Below are positions 13,318 through 13,683 of a stretch of DNA of 13,683 bases, in pieces. How positions within the stretch are numbered: the first letter of the stretch is position 1; every line of letters begins with the position of its first letter. This DNA comes from JAXHUH01 sp034211175 (GTDB lineage Bacteria > Actinomycetota > Acidimicrobiia > Acidimicrobiales > CAIXPF01). The stretch is from the NCBI GenBank assembly GCA_034211175.1, contig JAXHUH010000232.1, positions 1-13,683 on the forward strand, in the 5' to 3' direction. The notes under the pieces are model-generated. The model searched no databases. It was not told where the DNA came from and saw only the letters and a program-made list of their open reading frames with translations. Both the position numbers and the translations under genes were made by a program.

Positions 13318-13683
13318 TCATCGGCGCTCCCGGAGTCGGACGGCGAGGGCGTCGCCGACCACGACGAACACCACGAGCAGGGCCGTGATCACGCCGATCA
13401 GCGAGGACGGCAGGTCGTAGGTGCGCTGGGCGACCTCGAAGCCGATGGTCATGCCGGCGAGACCGAGACCGGCGGCGAGCACCCCGATCGGGTGAAGGCG
13501 CCCGAGCAGGGCGACGATCACGGCCTCCCAGCCGTAGCCGACGGACGCCTCGGCCCCGTGGCTGGTGTTCACGCCGGCGGTCTCGGTGACGCCGGCGAGC
13601 CCGGCGAGCGCACCGGCGACGACCATCACCAGCAGGACGATGCGCGACGAGCGCACCTCGTTGGCGTCGAGCGCGGCGGCGTT
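13318..13683 (-). CDS. ABC transporter permease, nucleoside-importer type (NupP/YufP-like), C-terminal part
   Basis: The frame is open to the right edge, so only the last 121 residues are seen. They start NAAALDANEVRSSRI, in which VRSSRIVLLVMVVAGALAGLAG matches the cytoplasmic loop and helix that contact the ATPase in BPD_transp_2 permeases. Then come VGYGWEAVIVALLGRLHPIGV, typical of the NupP/YufP subunit, and two more hydrophobic segments. It is the first permease of the importer and partner of the gene at 12378-13250. The ATPase and the binding lipoprotein are expected further upstream, beyond the window. The stop TGA (13320-13318) abuts the G-rich tract. Confidence 0.9.
   Translation of the reverse strand, partial: NAAALDANEVRSSRIVLLVMVVAGALAGLAGVTETAGVNTSHGAEASVGYGWEAVIVALLGRLHPIGVLAAGLGLAGMTIGFEVAQRTYDLPSSLIGVITALLVVFVVVGDALAVRLRERR

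Overview
The window is very GC-rich (roughly 70% or more), with dense ORFs, strong GC bias at third codon positions and frequent GTG starts. This points to a high-GC actinobacterium. The gene mix and TAnnnT-type -10 hexamers would suit Acidimicrobiia, but that placement is an impression and not a result. No rRNA, tRNA, CRISPR array, transposase or integrase was seen.

Left part (1-3126): the 3' end of an unidentified + strand gene meets, tail to tail, a minus-strand membrane-anchored coiled-coil protein. A strong hairpin sits between them. Next is a minus-strand Fpg/Nei-family DNA glycosylase. Divergent from it is a two-gene + operon, a GNAT acetyltransferase overlapping a two-CBS-domain protein by 4 bp (ATGA).

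Middle-left (3127-6441, all genes on the minus strand): two adjacent genes encode homologous single-pass secreted or anchored proteins with four conserved cysteines, a tandem duplication. They are preceded by a solitary Abi-like HEPN protein. Further upstream is a secreted, extremely acidic repeat protein whose gene holds two coding minisatellites. A perfect 34-bp palindrome lies just downstream of the repeat gene. The 357-bp gap 6085-6441 is relatively AT-rich in part and may hold a 54-codon ORF.

Middle-right (6442-11252, + strand): an MFS transporter, a class C beta-lactamase-like serine hydrolase, a large unidentified membrane protein with three C-terminal membrane segments, and a small gene that looks frameshifted. 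The repaired small gene would end inside a tandem pair of 46-bp hairpin repeats.

Right end (11341-13683, minus strand): an operon with two permease subunits of a purine-nucleoside-type ABC importer (the first cut by the window edge), followed by a Rieske non-heme iron oxygenase that overlaps the second permease by 4 bp. The tight coupling suggests the oxygenase acts on the imported compound. A methylated purine is one testable guess, since caffeine N-demethylases are Rieske oxygenases. A (GGGGNC)n G-quadruplex-type tract separates the two permease genes.

The observations most worth a second look are the hairpin repeat pair with its overlapping frameshifted gene, the importer-oxygenase operon, the acidic repeat protein with its palindrome, and the duplicated cysteine-rich pair.
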